From Chitinophaga niabensis (GTDB lineage Bacteria > Bacteroidota > Bacteroidia > Chitinophagales > Chitinophagaceae), in the NCBI RefSeq assembly GCF_900129465.1, contig NZ_FSRA01000002.1, positions 1,798,001 to 1,862,000 of the forward strand: a stretch of 64,000 nt of DNA. Reading direction: 5' to 3'. Within the stretch, counting starts at the first letter, position 1, and each line of letters opens with the position of its first letter. Shown here one piece after another: positions 61,736-64,000 of the stretch. The notes below the pieces were generated by a model. It did not search any database. It worked only from the letters and a program-made list of their open reading frames with translations, and was not told the origin of the DNA. The translations under genes and the position numbers were made by a program.

Positions 61736-62506
61736 ATGAAAAACATATTAAAGAACGGCATTTTCGCCACCCTGACTATCTTATTCTCTATTCTTGCTTC
61801 TGCAACTATCACTAAAGCACAAGCCGTAAAAAATGTAGTATTGGTACATGGAGCATTTGCCGATGGCTCCGGATGGAAACCCCTTTATAATGTACTGGTC
61901 AAAAAAGGGTACAATGTAACCATCGTACAGAATCCATTAAGTTCCCTCGAAGATGATGTGGCCGCAACGAACCTGGTATTGGATAAGCAGGATGGACCGG
62001 TTATACTGGTAGGCCATTCATGGGGCGGTGCTGTAATTACCGAAGCCGGCAATCACCCTAAAGTGGCAGGCCTGGTTTATGTAGCCGCTTTTCAGCCTGA
62101 CAAAGGTGAAACTGCATTACAGTGGTTGCAAACAGCCCCTCCGGCTCCTGAAAATGGCGTACTGGCCCCAGACGATAAAGGCATTGTTTACTATGATAAA
62201 GCTAAGTACCATGCAGGTTTCTGTGCAGATATCCCTAAAGCAGATGCTGATTTTATGTATGCCTCCCAGGGTGCTTTTTATGCAAAAGGTTTTGCTACCC
62301 CTATTACTAAAGCCGCCTGGAAAGACAAACCTACCTATGGTATAATAGCTACGGAAGATAAAAGTATCGCCCCTGAAATTCAACGTAACATGTACAAAAG
62401 GTCCAATACAAAGGTAACAGAGGTAAAGGGCAGCCATGTGATCTATATATCCCAACCGGCCGCAGTGGCGAAAGTAGTAATAGCAGCCGCCACTAATAGC
62501 AAGTAA
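61736..62506 (+). CDS. exported alpha/beta hydrolase
   Basis: 256 residues with a signal peptide (about 1-29). The nucleophile Ser is in GHSWGG, an oxyanion HG motif in VLVHGAFADGSGW, Asp in ATEDKSI and His in GSHVIYIS. Family members act as haloalkane-type or ester hydrolases; the substrate cannot be read. The HG-AFADGSGW phrase is the usual one in small Bacteroidota hydrolases. A weak CACCTTTG upstream could be its -7 element. Confidence 0.9.
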   Translation: MKNILKNGIFATLTILFSILASATITKAQAVKNVVLVHGAFADGSGWKPLYNVLVKKGYNVTIVQNPLSSLEDDVAATNLVLDKQDGPVILVGHSWGGAVITEAGNHPKVAGLVYVAAFQPDKGETALQWLQTAPPAPENGVLAPDDKGIVYYDKAKYHAGFCADIPKADADFMYASQGAFYAKGFATPITKAAWKDKPTYGIIATEDKSIAPEIQRNMYKRSNTKVTEVKGSHVIYISQPAAVAKVVIAAATNSK

Positions 62507-62543
62507 ATTCATTGCCAGATTCTTCCCGCAAAAATATTATCTT

Positions 62544-62567
62544 GTTGCTCCTTGCCAAAGGGGCAAC
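62544..62567 (+). other. hairpin before the DUF1080 gene
   Basis: Stem GTTGCTCCTT with AAGGGGCAAC (one G-T pair), loop GCCA, followed by ATTGATAATT rather than a T run. A weak terminator of the hydrolase gene or a leader element. Confidence 0.35.
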
Positions 62568-62590
62568 ATTGATAATTAAATAGAGTTCAT

Positions 62591-63565
62591 ATGCGTAAAG
62601 AAATCCTTGTAGTGAGCATGAGTTGCTTAACCCTCCTGGGTTCGGCAGCGTCAGTACTGGCAGAGGGCAGATCGGTATCTGTTACAGCACAAAACCCTGC
62701 AGATTCCAAAGACCTCATAGGGCGTTGGGACATCACAATCGATCAGGATGGAAAACCAGCTCCCTCCTGGCTGGAAGTAAAACTTTCAGGCAACCGCACC
62801 CTGGTGGGTTATTTTGTAGGTGTTTCCGGAAGTGCCCGTCCTGTAGCGAAAGTGAATTTTGATAACGGTAAGTTCAGTTTCGCCATTCCGCCACAATGGG
62901 AAGGCGGTAACCAGGATTTTGTGATCGAAGGAGCATTAGCCGGCGCAGGCATCGAAGGTACCATTACTACCAGCGAAGGAAAGAAATACAACTGGAAAGG
63001 AGTGAAAGCCCCCTATCTGAAAAGAACTGCCGCACCGGTTTGGGGTAAAGCCATTAACTTATTCAATGGAAAAGACCTCGCAGGTTGGAAAGCATTGGGT
63101 AAGAATCAATGGGAAGTAAAGAATGGTGTACTCACCAGTCCTCATTCAGGCGCTAACCTCATCTCTGAGCAAACCTTTAACGACTTTAAATTACACGTAG
63201 AGTTCAGGTACCAGAAAGGAAGCAACAGCGGTGTTTATTTAAGAGGCCGTCATGAAGTGCAGATAGAAGATAGTCCTGCTGATGCACATCCTTCCAGCGT
63301 ATTGTTCAGTGGCGTATACGGTTTCCTGGCCCCCAGCGAAATTGCAGCACTCGGTCCTGACAAATGGCAGAGCTATGATATCACCCTTATTGGCCGGATG
63401 GTAACGATTGTGGTGAATGGAAAAACCGTTATCAGTAACCAGGAGATCCCAGGGATTACAGGTGGAGCATTGGATAGCAACGAAGGAGAACCCGGACCTA
63501 TCTACATACAGGGAGATCACGGTCCTATTGAATTCAGGAAGATAGTGATCACACCCGCTAAATAA
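62591..63565 (+). CDS. DUF1080 (3-keto-disaccharide hydrolase-like) exported protein
   Basis: 324 residues with a signal peptide (about 1-25). Residues about 150-322 are a DUF1080 jelly-roll: NLFNGKDLAGWKALG, NQWEVKNGVLTSP, DFKLHVEFRYQKGSNSGVYLR and RHEVQIEDSP. The N-terminal part (about 40-140) is another beta domain with DLIGRWDITIDQDGKP. DUF1080 proteins are linked to cleavage of 3-keto-glycosides in Bacteroidota. No oxidoreductase partner is present here. Confidence 0.9.
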   Translation: MRKEILVVSMSCLTLLGSAASVLAEGRSVSVTAQNPADSKDLIGRWDITIDQDGKPAPSWLEVKLSGNRTLVGYFVGVSGSARPVAKVNFDNGKFSFAIPPQWEGGNQDFVIEGALAGAGIEGTITTSEGKKYNWKGVKAPYLKRTAAPVWGKAINLFNGKDLAGWKALGKNQWEVKNGVLTSPHSGANLISEQTFNDFKLHVEFRYQKGSNSGVYLRGRHEVQIEDSPADAHPSSVLFSGVYGFLAPSEIAALGPDKWQSYDITLIGRMVTIVVNGKTVISNQEIPGITGGALDSNEGEPGPIYIQGDHGPIEFRKIVITPAK

Positions 63566-63568
63566 TAA

Positions 63569-63645
63569 AAAGCCCCCGGGAATTGATATACCCCGAAAAG
63601 TGTCTAACTTTTTGGGGCACTCCAAAATCTCCCGGGGCTTTTTTA
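63569..63645. terminator. nested bidirectional terminator
   Basis: Outer stem AAGCCCCCGGGA with TCCCGGGGCTT (one bulged C), and inside it a second 11-bp stem CCCCGAAAAGT/ACTTTTTGGGG. T runs lie at both ends in opposite strands, fitting the convergent genes on each side. Confidence 0.75.
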
Positions 63646-64000
63646 TTAACGTACAAGTACATTATACCGGACCACCGTGACCCTGTTGGCATAATAGGCC
63701 TTAGCAATTTCTTTAATAGCATTCACCCTTTGTTTCTCCAGTTCTATTTCCTGGTTTTCCCTTTTCTCCACTTTTGAAGAGATCTGTGCGATCAACTGTT
63801 TTACTTCCGGGTAACAGCTGGAAGATGGATCTATCTGCGCTAATGCTCCCTGCGCTTCTTCATAATTATTGGTAGCTATAGCAGACTTTGCCCGCGTGAT
63901 ATTTTTGGCACATAAAAGCGTCTGGTATTTTTTATATACTTCCAGGGATTTCTTCTGTGCTTCCTGGTAACAATTGCCTGCAGCATCAGGGATGGATTGA
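63646..64000 (-). CDS. C-terminal part of an unrecognised protein (5' partial)
   Basis: 118 codons in an open frame running off the right edge, ending in a TAA at 63648-63646. The translation is Lys/Gln/Glu-rich and helical (QEAQKKSLEVYKKYQ, ITRAKSAIATNNYEEAQGAL, VEKRENQEIELEKQRVN), then YYANRVTVVRYNVLVR at the end. The repeat-like helices resemble TPR motifs. I do not recognise the family. It converges on the DUF1080 gene through the nested terminator. Confidence 0.7.
   Translation of the reverse strand, partial: QSIPDAAGNCYQEAQKKSLEVYKKYQTLLCAKNITRAKSAIATNNYEEAQGALAQIDPSSSCYPEVKQLIAQISSKVEKRENQEIELEKQRVNAIKEIAKAYYANRVTVVRYNVLVR

Overview
The window looks like chromosome from a Bacteroidota bacterium, most likely a Chitinophaga-type member of the Chitinophagaceae. 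Four things support this. Many genes are preceded by the Bacteroidota -7 element TAnnTTTG and lack clear Shine-Dalgarno sequences. Several families typical of the phylum occur, including a DUF6452/DUF6048-like pair, a HYC_CC_PP-type protein, SGNH/MBOAT clusters and alpha-2-macroglobulin next to PbpC. There is a GH29 fucosidase and a class I terpene synthase, as in Chitinophaga. GC content is moderate. No species assignment is possible by reading alone, and all family names here come from motif recognition, not from database searches.

Layout. Positions 1-7600 hold core metabolism: the end of an NADP-malic enzyme, a kinase-like conserved protein, an MlaE/MlaF lipid transporter pair, sucD, an FAD oxidoreductase and aspS. 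Positions 7700-12240 form an envelope block with a glucosaminidase-like protein and an SGNH-SGNH-MBOAT operon that probably O-acylates an exported polymer. fabF, a RhuM-Fic/Doc fusion gene and uvrA follow, then the lipoprotein/barrel pair and a hybrid histidine kinase. At 20950-24000 there is a terpene synthase beside a small duplicated remnant, and a SUKH-domain protein with a long Gly/Arg tail. Positions 24000-39500 are again housekeeping and envelope: a ModF-like ABC ATPase, alpha-2-macroglobulin plus PbpC, RarA, an M13 peptidase and a fucosidase.

tRNA-Ser and tRNA-Pro at 40281-40488 mark the edge of an AT-richer accessory stretch. It holds a frameshifted tyrosine-recombinase remnant, a divergent HxlR/NmrA-type pair with a readable operator, and an orphan acidic protein. 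A copper cluster follows at 44791-47924, ending in a multicopper oxidase whose C-terminus looks like an outer-membrane barrel. The rest is a set of stress and signalling genes: a CHAP endopeptidase without signal peptide, a six-gene minus-strand operon with cupin, DUF1772-like, di-heme peroxidase and PD40 members facing a PAS-LuxR regulator, a prolyl oligopeptidase, and a heterodimeric ABC exporter with one degenerate ATP site next to an AraC regulator. An alpha/beta hydrolase, a DUF1080 protein and the end of an unrecognised minus-strand gene close the window.

No CRISPR array, rRNA, intact insertion sequence or complete prophage was seen. The strongest candidates for something undescribed are the kinase-like protein at 1099, the SUKH-Gly/Arg protein at 22438, the oxidase-barrel fusion at 45759 and the operator cluster at 54072-54127.
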